Shown here piece after piece: positions 1 to 5,810 of a DNA stretch of 6,861 nucleotides. Origin of the DNA: Muribaculaceae bacterium (GTDB lineage Bacteria > Bacteroidota > Bacteroidia > Bacteroidales > Muribaculaceae); the NCBI GenBank assembly GCA_017962285.1, contig JAGCVR010000114.1, positions 1 through 6,861 of the forward strand. Reading direction: 5' to 3'. A program made the position numbers and the translations under genes. The notes under the pieces were generated by a model that saw nothing but the letters and a program-made list of their open reading frames with translations, did no database searches and was not told the origin of the DNA. Position 1 is the first letter of the stretch; each line of letters begins with the position of its first letter.

Positions 1-216
<216 letters not shown>

Positions 217-239
217 TAACCTTACAATATTTAGAACTT

Positions 240-1448
240 ATGAATATATTAGTGCTCAACTGCGGCAGTAGTTCCGTAAAGTACAAACTGATTGAAGTAA
301 AGGCTAACAAGATTTTAGCCGAAGGTGGCATAGAAAAAGTTGGTCTGCCCGGACCGTTCATTAAATTCAAGGACAAGGACGGCAAGAAACGCAAGATGGA
401 CCTTGACATTACCGACCATGTGGGTGCCATAAAGGCAATCCTCGACAACCTGACAAGCGCAGAATTCGGCTGCATCGGCAGCTTCAACGAAATCGACGCA
501 GTGGGACACCGCGTGGTGCACGGTGGCGAGAAATTCAACAAGAGCGTTCTTATCAACGACGAGGTTGTGGCAATGATAAAAGAATGCTATGGCATAGCGC
601 CTCTCCACAATCCGGTGAATATGGCAGGAATCGATGCCATCAGCGCCGTTCTGCCCGAAGTGCCACAGGTGGCTGTGTTCGACACGGCATTTCACCAGAC
701 CATGCCAGCCAAGGCATATATGTATGCTTTGCCATATAAATACTATAAGGAGGACCATGTGCGCCGCTACGGCTTCCATGGGACAAGCCACCGGTATGTG
801 TCGAAACGTGTCTGCGATTTCCTGAACGTAGATTATAAGACGCAGAGGGTGATTTGCTGCCACATTGGCAATGGCGGCAGTATCACTGCGGTGGAGAATG
901 GACGCAGCATCGATACCAGCATGGGACTCACGCCCACTGAAGGACTGATGATGGGAACCCGTTGTGGCGACCTTGATCCCGGAGCCATACTCTTCCTGAT
1001 GGTAAAACACAACCTCAGTGCCAAGGACATGCTTGCAATCGTGAACAAGAAGAGTGGAATGCTGGGCGTAACTGAAATCTCATCCGACATGCGCGAGATT
1101 GACCAGGCACGCGCAAACGGCAGTGAGCGCGCCCGCATGGGTCTTGACATGTATTGCCACCGCATCACTAAATATGTTGGAGCCTATGCAGCCGAGATGA
1201 ACGGTGCCGACATAATAGTGTTTACCGGCGGAGTGGGAGAGCACCAGGCCGATGTCCGTGAACTGGTGTGCAGCACACTCGGCTTTATGGGAGTGGAACT
1301 CGACAAGGAGGCCAACAATGCCAATTTCGGCGAGGAGCAAGTGATCAGCACACCCGAGTCGAAAGTGAAAGTGGTGGTTATTCCCACAGATGAGGAATAT
1401 ATGATTGCTCACGACACCGAAGCCATAGTGGAAGGTCGTGAACCGTAA
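240..1448 (+). CDS. ackA: Acetate kinase
   Basis: Acetate kinase transfers the phosphate of acetyl phosphate to ADP, giving acetate and ATP; with Pta it forms the substrate-level phosphorylation step of mixed-acid fermentation. The 402 residues are the normal full length. The N-terminal ASKHA-fold signature NILVLNCGSSSVKY (residues 2-15) contains N7. R91 sits in HRVVHGG, the catalytic aspartate D148 in FDTAFHQ, H180 in GFHGTSHR, R241 in GTRCGDLDPG and the metal-binding glutamate in TDEE (383-386). The numbering of N7, R91, D148, H180 and R241 is the same as in the well-studied Methanosarcina thermophila enzyme, so no active-site residue is missing. The nucleotide-binding FTGGVGE loop is at 328-334. 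The ATG is the natural start because the signature begins at residue 2. No Shine-Dalgarno site is visible; the upstream sequence is A/T-rich, as usual in Bacteroidota. Second gene of the pta-ackA operon; a strong terminator follows 27 bases after the stop. Confidence 0.98.
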   Translation: MNILVLNCGSSSVKYKLIEVKANKILAEGGIEKVGLPGPFIKFKDKDGKKRKMDLDITDHVGAIKAILDNLTSAEFGCIGSFNEIDAVGHRVVHGGEKFNKSVLINDEVVAMIKECYGIAPLHNPVNMAGIDAISAVLPEVPQVAVFDTAFHQTMPAKAYMYALPYKYYKEDHVRRYGFHGTSHRYVSKRVCDFLNVDYKTQRVICCHIGNGGSITAVENGRSIDTSMGLTPTEGLMMGTRCGDLDPGAILFLMVKHNLSAKDMLAIVNKKSGMLGVTEISSDMREIDQARANGSERARMGLDMYCHRITKYVGAYAAEMNGADIIVFTGGVGEHQADVRELVCSTLGFMGVELDKEANNANFGEEQVISTPESKVKVVVIPTDEEYMIAHDTEAIVEGREP

Positions 1449-1475
1449 AGAATAAGAGAATTTAGTTTTTTGTTT

Positions 1476-1511
1476 GAAATGTGTAGTCGTGAGATTGCGC
1501 ATTTCTTTTTT
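1476..1511 (+). terminator. Intrinsic terminator after ackA
   Basis: Bases 1476-1488 pair with 1493-1505 to form a 13-bp stem that includes three G-T (G-U in RNA) wobbles. The loop is GTGA, a GNRA-type tetraloop. Six T residues follow at 1506-1511. This is a textbook Rho-independent terminator and closes the pta-ackA transcript. Confidence 0.92.
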
Positions 1512-1537
1512 GTTATTAAAGAGTGTTAATTTAGTTA

Positions 1538-1551
1538 AATTTTGCAAAATT
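1538..1551. repeat. Perfect 14-bp palindrome AATTTTGCAAAATT
   Basis: A perfect inverted repeat centred between 1544 and 1545, lying about 60 bases upstream of the -33 element of the rplM promoter and 26 bases past the ackA terminator. Two GTTAA repeats (1525 and 1534) sit just to its left. It could be a regulator-binding site, but AT-rich intergenic DNA produces such palindromes by chance and no bound protein is known to me. Confidence 0.35.
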
Positions 1552-1605
1552 GAGGTGAAAAAGTGGAATCTCTAGCGGGTTTGAGTCGGTTTTGGCATAG
1601 GAAAA

Positions 1606-1637
1606 ATTGTTTATATGAATAATAGTTCGTACCTTTG
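1606..1637 (+). promoter_or_regulatory. Bacteroidales-type promoter of the rplM operon
   Basis: ATTG at 1606-1609 is the -33 element and TACCTTTG at 1630-1637 matches the -7 consensus TAnnTTTG exactly, with a 20-base spacer. This is the primary sigma factor promoter described for Bacteroides. Transcription should start a few bases after the -7 element, at roughly 1641-1645, giving a leader of about 100 nt before rplM. It is the only consensus promoter I find ahead of the four-gene translation operon. Confidence 0.85.
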
Positions 1638-1640
1638 CAG

Positions 1641-1744
1641 TCCGATTATGTCCGAATAATTTTCGATGGCTTGTGTGAGGGCATTTGGCCGTGTCCGGAG
1701 CAAGTTGAGAGAAATGTAATTAACATTTAATCAGGAAAAAGAAA
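1641..1744 (+). promoter_or_regulatory. Structured 5' leader of the rplM operon (candidate ribosomal protein leader)
   Basis: About 100 nt separate the inferred transcription start from the rplM start codon. Three hairpins can be drawn. ATTAT 1645-1649 pairs with ATAAT 1656-1660. A longer stem is closed by CTTG 1670-1673 with CAAG 1701-1704 and encloses GGC 1680-1682 paired with GCC 1688-1690. AAATGT 1712-1717 pairs with ACATTT 1723-1728, just ahead of the ribosome-binding area. TCCGA occurs twice (1641 and 1651). Ribosomal protein operons are often controlled by one of their own products binding such a leader. That this one is autoregulated by L13 or another product is inference. Confidence 0.5.
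1733..1736 (+). promoter_or_regulatory. AGGA, Shine-Dalgarno-like site before the rplM GTG start
   Basis: AGGA lies 8 bases before the GTG start at 1745, the right spacing for a Shine-Dalgarno site. Other starts in this window lack one, as is usual in Bacteroidota. It may offset the weaker GTG start, or may be chance in an A-rich stretch. Confidence 0.35.
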
Positions 1745-2224
1745 GTGAATACTTTAAGTTACAAAACAGAATCGGTTAATGCCGGTAACGTTCAGAAGAA
1801 TTGGGTAGTCATCGATGCTACCGATCAAGTGCTTGGCCGTCTTTGCGCCAAAGTTGCTTTAGTGCTTCGTGGAAAGCATAAGCCAACCTACACTCCTCAT
1901 GTTGACTGTGGGGACAACGTAATCATCATCAATGCCGACAAGGTCCGCCTCACCGGAAACAAGTGGGAAGGTCGTGAATATGTGCGCTACACTGGCTATC
2001 CCGGTGGACAGCGTTTCTTCACTCCCGCCGACTTGCTGAAGAAGTCGCAGGGCAAGAGCGGTAAGGCTGGTATGCACCCCTTGTTTGTCAAGGTAGTGAA
2101 AGGCATGCTGCCCAAGAACAAACTTGGTGCCAAGCTGCTCACAAATCTTTATGTGTACAATGGTGAGAACCATCCACATGAGGCACAACAACCACAAGTA
2201 TTAGATATCAACAAAATCAAATAA
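1745..2224 (+). CDS. rplM: 50S ribosomal protein L13 (uL13)
   Basis: L13 is an early-assembling protein of the large ribosomal subunit that binds 23S rRNA. The 159-residue product has the L13 order: WVVIDATDQVLGRLCAKVA (20-38), the LRGKHKPTYTPHVDCGDNV segment (41-59), IIINADKVRLTGNKW (60-74), the YTGYPGGQR loop (82-90), and the signature region VKGMLPKNKLGAKLL (118-132) followed by YNGENHPHEAQQP. The length is slightly above the roughly 142-150 residues common elsewhere, because of a short N-terminal MNTLSYKT extension usual in Bacteroidales. The start is GTG: an in-frame stop lies at 1721 and no ATG occurs between it and the conserved N-terminus, so GTG is the only plausible choice. First gene of the rplM-rpsI-rpsB-tsf operon, 12 bases before rpsI. 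Confidence 0.97.
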   Translation: MNTLSYKTESVNAGNVQKNWVVIDATDQVLGRLCAKVALVLRGKHKPTYTPHVDCGDNVIIINADKVRLTGNKWEGREYVRYTGYPGGQRFFTPADLLKKSQGKSGKAGMHPLFVKVVKGMLPKNKLGAKLLTNLYVYNGENHPHEAQQPQVLDINKIK

Positions 2225-2236
2225 GAAAATTGAAGT

Positions 2237-2623
2237 ATGGAAAAAATTAATGCAGTAGGACGTCGTAAAGCAGCCGTTGCTCGTGTATTTTTCAGCGAAG
2301 GTAAAGGCGAGATCACTATTAACCGACGCAGTCTTGAGAAATATTTCCCTTCTCCAATACTTCAATTCATCGTTAAGCAACCGCTTAACACCGTTGAGGC
2401 AGTTGAGAAGTATGACATTAAGGTGAACCTCATGGGTGGCGGATACAAAGGCCAGGCCGAAGCTCTTCGTCTTGCCATTGCACGCGCTCTTGTTAAAATC
2501 AACCCCGAGGACAAAGCCGCCCTTCGTCGCGAAGGCTTCATGACCCGCGACCCACGTGCTGTGGAGCGCAAGAAACCGGGTCAGCCAAAGGCACGCAAAA
2601 GATTCCAGTTCAGCAAGCGTTAA
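2237..2623 (+). CDS. rpsI: 30S ribosomal protein S9 (uS9)
   Basis: S9 is a small-subunit protein whose C-terminal tail reaches the P site and touches the initiator and peptidyl tRNA. The product is 128 residues, normal for the family. It opens with INAVGRRKAAVARV (4-17), has the S9 signature GGGYKGQAEALRLAIARAL (67-85), and ends in the very basic KARKRFQFSKR, including the terminal arginine that contacts tRNA. All expected parts are present. rplM-rpsI is one of the most conserved gene pairs in bacteria, and the 12-base gap supports co-transcription and tight coupling. No Shine-Dalgarno site is evident; the upstream stretch is A-rich. Confidence 0.98.
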   Translation: MEKINAVGRRKAAVARVFFSEGKGEITINRRSLEKYFPSPILQFIVKQPLNTVEAVEKYDIKVNLMGGGYKGQAEALRLAIARALVKINPEDKAALRREGFMTRDPRAVERKKPGQPKARKRFQFSKR

Positions 2624-2771
2624 TCTGTGTTTTATTCAGACACGTTTTCTTCTTGCAAAACTCGGAACGAGTTTAGTATCCAAATTGCATAGACTCATCT
2701 CTCCCTGCAGGACCGATGGCTACTATGTGATTGATTAAGTAGAAAGTAAACAAAAAACAATTTTTTAAACA
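2624..2771 (+). promoter_or_regulatory. Structured spacer and leader between rpsI and rpsB
   Basis: This 148-base gap is far longer than the other gaps in the operon (12 and 33 bases) and carries no ORF or consensus TAnnTTTG promoter. A weak hairpin (GTGT 2627-2630 with ACAC 2640-2643) is followed by a T-rich run from 2645. A clear stem pairs AAACTC 2658-2663 with GAGTTT 2669-2674 around a GGAAC loop, and may be enclosed by GCAA 2655-2658 (alternative use of one A) with TTGC 2685-2688. The last 40 bases are A-rich and lead into the rpsB start. The size and pairing suggest a regulatory leader for rpsB-tsf, as S2 controls rpsB in other bacteria; this is inference. Confidence 0.4.
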
Positions 2772-3629
2772 ATGCAAACACCAACATTTGAACAATTATT
2801 AGAGGCTACCTGTCATTTCGGACACCTCAAACGTAAATGGAATCCCGCAATGGCTCCCTACATATTTATGGAGCGCAATGGTATCCACATCATCGACCTT
2901 TACAAGACTCAGGCTAAGCTTGAAGTTGCCGCAAACGCAATGAAAGAGATTGCAAAACGCGGTCACCGCATTCTTTTCGTGGCCACCAAGAAGCAGGCTA
3001 AGCAAGTGGTTGAGGATCGCGCCAAATCAGTGGAGATGCCTTACGTTATCGAGCGCTGGCCGGGTGGTATGCTCACCAACTTCCCCACAATCCGCAAGGC
3101 TGTGAAGAAGATGACTTCAATCGACAAGATGAAAACCGACGGCACATTCGACAACATGTCGAAGCGCGAAAGACTTCAGATTGAGCGTCAGCGTGCGAAA
3201 CTCGAGAAGAACCTTGGCAGTATCGCCGACCTTAACCGTCTGCCCGCAGCTCTGTTCGTAGTGGACGTTCTAAAAGAGAAAATCGCTGTTGCCGAGGCTA
3301 ACCGTCTGGGCATCCCCGTGTTCGGTATCGTTGACACAAACAGCGACCCCACTTCGGTTGAATATGCTATTCCAGCAAATGACGACGCTTCAAAGTCGAT
3401 CGACATCATTCTCAGCACCATCTGTGCAGCAATTCAGGAAGGTCTTGAGGAGCGCAAAGTTGAGAAGATCGACAATAAGGACGAGGCAGCCGAAGGCGAA
3501 GAAGTGGTTGCTGCAAAACCGCGTCGCGCCCGCGTTCGTAGAAAAGTAGCCGAGGAAGCCGCAGAGGCTCCTGAAGCAGTTGCCGAAGAGCCAAAGGCAG
3601 AGGAGCCAGTAGCCGAGACTGAAGAATAA
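2772..3629 (+). CDS. rpsB: 30S ribosomal protein S2 (uS2) with charged C-terminal extension
   Basis: S2 joins the small subunit late, binding between head and body, and helps recruit S1-like proteins where these exist. The body is canonical: HFGH then RKWNPAMAPYIFMERNGIHI (21-40), RWPGGMLTNF (95-104), ADLNRLPAALFVVDV (152-166), and IVDTNSDP (186-193) followed by PANDDA (201-206). At 285 residues it is about 45 longer than the 241 of Escherichia coli S2. The surplus is a low-complexity tail from about 231: an acidic stretch, a basic patch KPRRARVRRK (249-258), then a Glu/Ala/Pro run to the end. The tail is encoded in the same codon style as the body, so it is not a recent insertion. No Shine-Dalgarno site; the ATG is preceded by an A/T-rich stretch. 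Third gene of the operon, 33 bases before tsf. Confidence 0.98.
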   Translation: MQTPTFEQLLEATCHFGHLKRKWNPAMAPYIFMERNGIHIIDLYKTQAKLEVAANAMKEIAKRGHRILFVATKKQAKQVVEDRAKSVEMPYVIERWPGGMLTNFPTIRKAVKKMTSIDKMKTDGTFDNMSKRERLQIERQRAKLEKNLGSIADLNRLPAALFVVDVLKEKIAVAEANRLGIPVFGIVDTNSDPTSVEYAIPANDDASKSIDIILSTICAAIQEGLEERKVEKIDNKDEAAEGEEVVAAKPRRARVRRKVAEEAAEAPEAVAEEPKAEEPVAETEE

Positions 3630-3662
3630 TCGATATTAATCATTTTTAAAACATACAAGACA

Positions 3663-4655
3663 ATGTCACTTATAGATGATATAAAGAAATTGCGCAACCT
3701 TACCGGTGCCGGTCTGGTTGATTGCAAGAAAGCTTTGCTTGAGTCGGGCAATGACATGGAGAAGGCAAAAGAACTCATTCGCAAACGTGGTCAGGCTATC
3801 GCAGCCAAGCGTGAAGACCGTGCTGCAGCCGAGGGTGTGGCTCTCGGAAAGTCCGATGGCGATTTCGCTGCTATCGTAGCACTTAAATGCGAGACCGACT
3901 TTGTGGCTTCGAATGAGAAGTTTATCGCACTGACCAAGAACATTCTTGATGTAGCTGTTGCAAACCGCGTTAAGAGCCTCGATGAGTTGAAAGACACTCA
4001 ACTCGATGGCAAGAGCGTTGCTGAGCAAATCACTGCTCTGAGCGGAATCACCGGAGAGAAGATGGAACTCGGAGGCTATGAATGTCTCGCAGCTCCTTCG
4101 GTATCGGTTTACAACCACTTCAACAAGAAACTTGCTGTGCTCGTTGCTTTCAATAAAGTGGGAGATGCCACTGTGGAAAAGGAAATTGCAATGCAGGTTG
4201 CCACTTCCAACCCAATCGCTGCTACCCGCGAGCAAATCTCGAAAGAGACAATCGATCAGGAGTATCAGGTTGCAATCGACAAGACTAAGGCTGAGCAGGT
4301 TGAAAAAGCCGTTGCCAACGCTCTTAAGAAAGCCGGCTTCAATCCTTACTACTGCGCTACTGAAGAGCATCAGGACGAGGCTATCCGCAAGGGCTACATG
4401 ACACCTGAACAGGTTGAAGAGGCCAAGGCTATCATGGCTAAGACAGCCGAGCAGAAACTTGCTACCATGCCCGCACAGATGATTGAGCAAATCGCACAGG
4501 GTCGTATCAACAAGTTCTATCAGCAGAACGTCCTTATGGAGCAGCCTTACGAGGCCGACACTACCAACAAGATGACAATCGCCGAGTTCCTCGCAAAGAG
4601 CGACAGCGAGCTTAAGGCTATCGACTTCAAGCGCGTGAACCTGAACGTGGACTAA
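3663..4655 (+). CDS. tsf: Elongation factor Ts
   Basis: EF-Ts is the nucleotide exchange factor that releases GDP from EF-Tu during translation elongation. The N-terminal UBA-like domain is clear: IKKLRNLTGAGLVDCKKAL (7-25). The EF-Tu-binding TDFV motif is at 78-81 in ALKCETDFVASNEKF, the residues that insert near the EF-Tu Mg2+ site. A C-terminal RINKFYQQNVLMEQPY block (281-296) matches the family. The protein is 330 residues against 283 in E. coli; the extra residues fall at roughly 207-270, in or next to the coiled-coil and dimerisation region, as a helical, lysine- and glutamate-rich segment. The whole reading frame is intact and in line with neighbouring codon use. rpsB-tsf is a near-universal pair; a strong terminator 27 bases after the stop ends the operon. 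Confidence 0.98.
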   Translation: MSLIDDIKKLRNLTGAGLVDCKKALLESGNDMEKAKELIRKRGQAIAAKREDRAAAEGVALGKSDGDFAAIVALKCETDFVASNEKFIALTKNILDVAVANRVKSLDELKDTQLDGKSVAEQITALSGITGEKMELGGYECLAAPSVSVYNHFNKKLAVLVAFNKVGDATVEKEIAMQVATSNPIAATREQISKETIDQEYQVAIDKTKAEQVEKAVANALKKAGFNPYYCATEEHQDEAIRKGYMTPEQVEEAKAIMAKTAEQKLATMPAQMIEQIAQGRINKFYQQNVLMEQPYEADTTNKMTIAEFLAKSDSELKAIDFKRVNLNVD

Positions 4656-4681
4656 TCCGGACTTAGACATCCTTAGATATC

Positions 4682-4719
4682 TCAGGGCTGCCTTAGCAAA
4701 GGCGGCCCTGATAATTTTT
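4682..4719 (+). terminator. Intrinsic terminator after tsf
   Basis: TCAGGGC 4682-4688 pairs with GCCCTGA 4705-4711, a T-G wobble follows, and GCCTT 4690-4694 ... wait-free pairing with AAGGC 4699-4703 completes a 13-bp stem around an AGCA loop. TAATTTTT follows at 4712-4719. It closes the rplM-rpsI-rpsB-tsf operon. Confidence 0.93.
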
Positions 4720-4784
4720 GCACATTCATTTTTCACTTTCCGCTGCAATTTATTCGGAGTGGATGAAGAAAATTTTTAAAAGAC

Positions 4785-4815
4785 TTGACATTTAATAAAA
4801 TTATGACTATCTTTG
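4785..4815 (+). promoter_or_regulatory. Bacteroidales-type promoter of the nucleoside phosphorylase gene
   Basis: TTG at 4785-4787 (in CTTGAC) and TATCTTTG at 4808-4815 are separated by 20 bases and match the Bacteroides -33/-7 pattern, with a perfect TAnnTTTG. Transcription should start at about 4819-4823, leaving a leader of only some 25 bases before the ATG at 4846. Together with the tsf terminator it makes the downstream gene an independent unit. Confidence 0.85.
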
Positions 4816-4845
4816 TTTTTCAAATATTTTAAAAACTATAATGGC

Positions 4846-5730
4846 ATGAATACTAATTTTATTCCCGATTCGGAAATGATCATCAACAGCGATGGTTCCA
4901 TTTTCCACATTCATCTTCGTCCGGACCAGTTGTGCGACAATATCATTGTATGCGGTGACCCTGGGCGCGTGAACATGATTGCATCTTATTTCGACACACA
5001 GGACTTTGAGGTGTCGAGCCGTGAATTCCACACTATCGGAGGAACCTACAAGGGGAAACCGGTGATGTGTCTGTCGCATGGCATTGGCGGTGATAACATC
5101 GACATTGTGGTAAATGAGCTCGACGCTCTTGCCAACGTTGATTTTGAAACCCGCATGCCTCGCGAGAAGCACCGCGCGCTGAATATCGTGCGTATCGGTA
5201 CTTCGGGCGGTCTGCAGCCTTATGTTCCCGTGGGAACTCCCGTGATAGCAGCCAAGGGAATCGGCTTCGACGGTGTGCTCAACTTCTATGCCGGACGCAA
5301 TGCCGTGAGCGACCTTGAATTTGAGAAGGCATTCTGTGAATTCGTTGGATGGAATCCACTGTGGGCAAAACCCTATGTTGTTGATGCCGATGAGGAACTT
5401 GTGAAGAAGATTGGCCGCGACGACATGGTGAGAGGTTACACAATCTCTGCCAACGGCTTCTATGGACCGCAGGGACGTATGGTTCGTCTTGAACTTGCCG
5501 ATCCTGAACTGAATCACAAGATTGAGAAATTTGAATATAACGGCGGACACATCACAAACTATGAGATGGAGAGTGCCGCTCTGCAGGGTCTGGCCCGTAT
5601 CATGGGGCACCATGCCATCACAATCTGCTCCATCATCGCAAACCGTGTGGCAACCAATGCCAATCCAAACTACAAGACTGCGGTCAACGACCTCGTGGGT
5701 ATTGTACTCGACCGTCTGCTTGGCGACTAA
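4846..5730 (+). CDS. Nucleoside phosphorylase, uridine phosphorylase-like
   Basis: This cytoplasmic enzyme family cleaves nucleosides with phosphate to a free base and ribose 1-phosphate; the closest match by motif is uridine phosphorylase, which serves pyrimidine salvage. The 294 residues fit the NP-I (PNP/UDP) fold. GDPGR (37-41) and RIGTSGGLQP (116-125) form the phosphate site, HGIGGDN (78-84) is the usual glycine loop, GPQGR (207-211) resembles the Gln/Arg pair that reads the uracil ring in E. coli Udp, and NYEMES (238-243) is the ribose-binding motif. All key elements are present. The start is ATG 4846; an in-frame TTG at 4813 would lengthen the protein by 11 residues but lies inside the promoter -7 element, so it cannot be translated from that transcript. 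Substrate choice between uridine and other nucleosides is not decided by sequence alone. Monocistronic; a hairpin follows. Confidence 0.9.
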   Translation: MNTNFIPDSEMIINSDGSIFHIHLRPDQLCDNIIVCGDPGRVNMIASYFDTQDFEVSSREFHTIGGTYKGKPVMCLSHGIGGDNIDIVVNELDALANVDFETRMPREKHRALNIVRIGTSGGLQPYVPVGTPVIAAKGIGFDGVLNFYAGRNAVSDLEFEKAFCEFVGWNPLWAKPYVVDADEELVKKIGRDDMVRGYTISANGFYGPQGRMVRLELADPELNHKIEKFEYNGGHITNYEMESAALQGLARIMGHHAITICSIIANRVATNANPNYKTAVNDLVGIVLDRLLGD

Positions 5731-5756
5731 TCACATCAGAAGATATATACGAAAAT

Positions 5757-5782
5757 GAGGGAGTGCTGACTGGCACTCCCTC
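5757..5782. terminator. Bidirectional hairpin terminator between convergent genes
   Basis: GAGGGAGTGC 5757-5766 pairs perfectly with GCACTCCCTC 5773-5782 around a 6-base loop, a 10-bp GC-rich stem. On the plus strand it is followed by a modest T-containing run (TTATGTTT). On the minus strand it is followed by ATTTTC. It sits between the stops of the phosphorylase gene (5730) and the convergent DUF4954 gene (5811) and can end both transcripts. Confidence 0.85.
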
Positions 5783-5810
5783 TTATGTTTACTATAGGAT
5801 GTAATGCTGT

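Noticed and set aside
315..1010. A 231-codon open frame on the minus strand opposite ackA
   Set aside because: Antisense to a complete ackA with all active-site residues; His/Cys-rich composition typical of shadow frames.
1080..1547. A 155-codon minus-strand frame reaching from the ackA terminator into ackA
   Set aside because: Its proposed start region is the terminator hairpin and AT-rich spacer, and there is no promoter or conserved protein motif.
2704..2711. Palindrome CCTGCAGG in the rpsI-rpsB gap
   Set aside because: An 8-base palindrome is expected by chance, and nothing around it suggests a binding site.
2556..2738. A 60-codon plus-strand frame overlapping the end of rpsI and the rpsI-rpsB gap
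   Set aside because: Half of it is out-of-frame rpsI sequence, and the remainder is the structured spacer. It has no start context or recognisable protein.
4662..4677. Short direct repeat CTTAGA, twice with a 10-base period, just after tsf
   Set aside because: Only two imperfect copies directly before the terminator; too short to call a functional repeat.
3666..4748. A 360-codon open frame on the minus strand opposite tsf
   Set aside because: It is almost fully antisense to an intact, well-conserved tsf, runs across the tsf terminator, and its product is rich in Leu/Ser/Cys/His with no recognisable domain. It is a codon-bias shadow.
4807..5613. A 268-codon open frame on the minus strand opposite the phosphorylase gene
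   Set aside because: It lies antisense to an intact enzyme gene and ends inside that gene's promoter. The product has no family resemblance.
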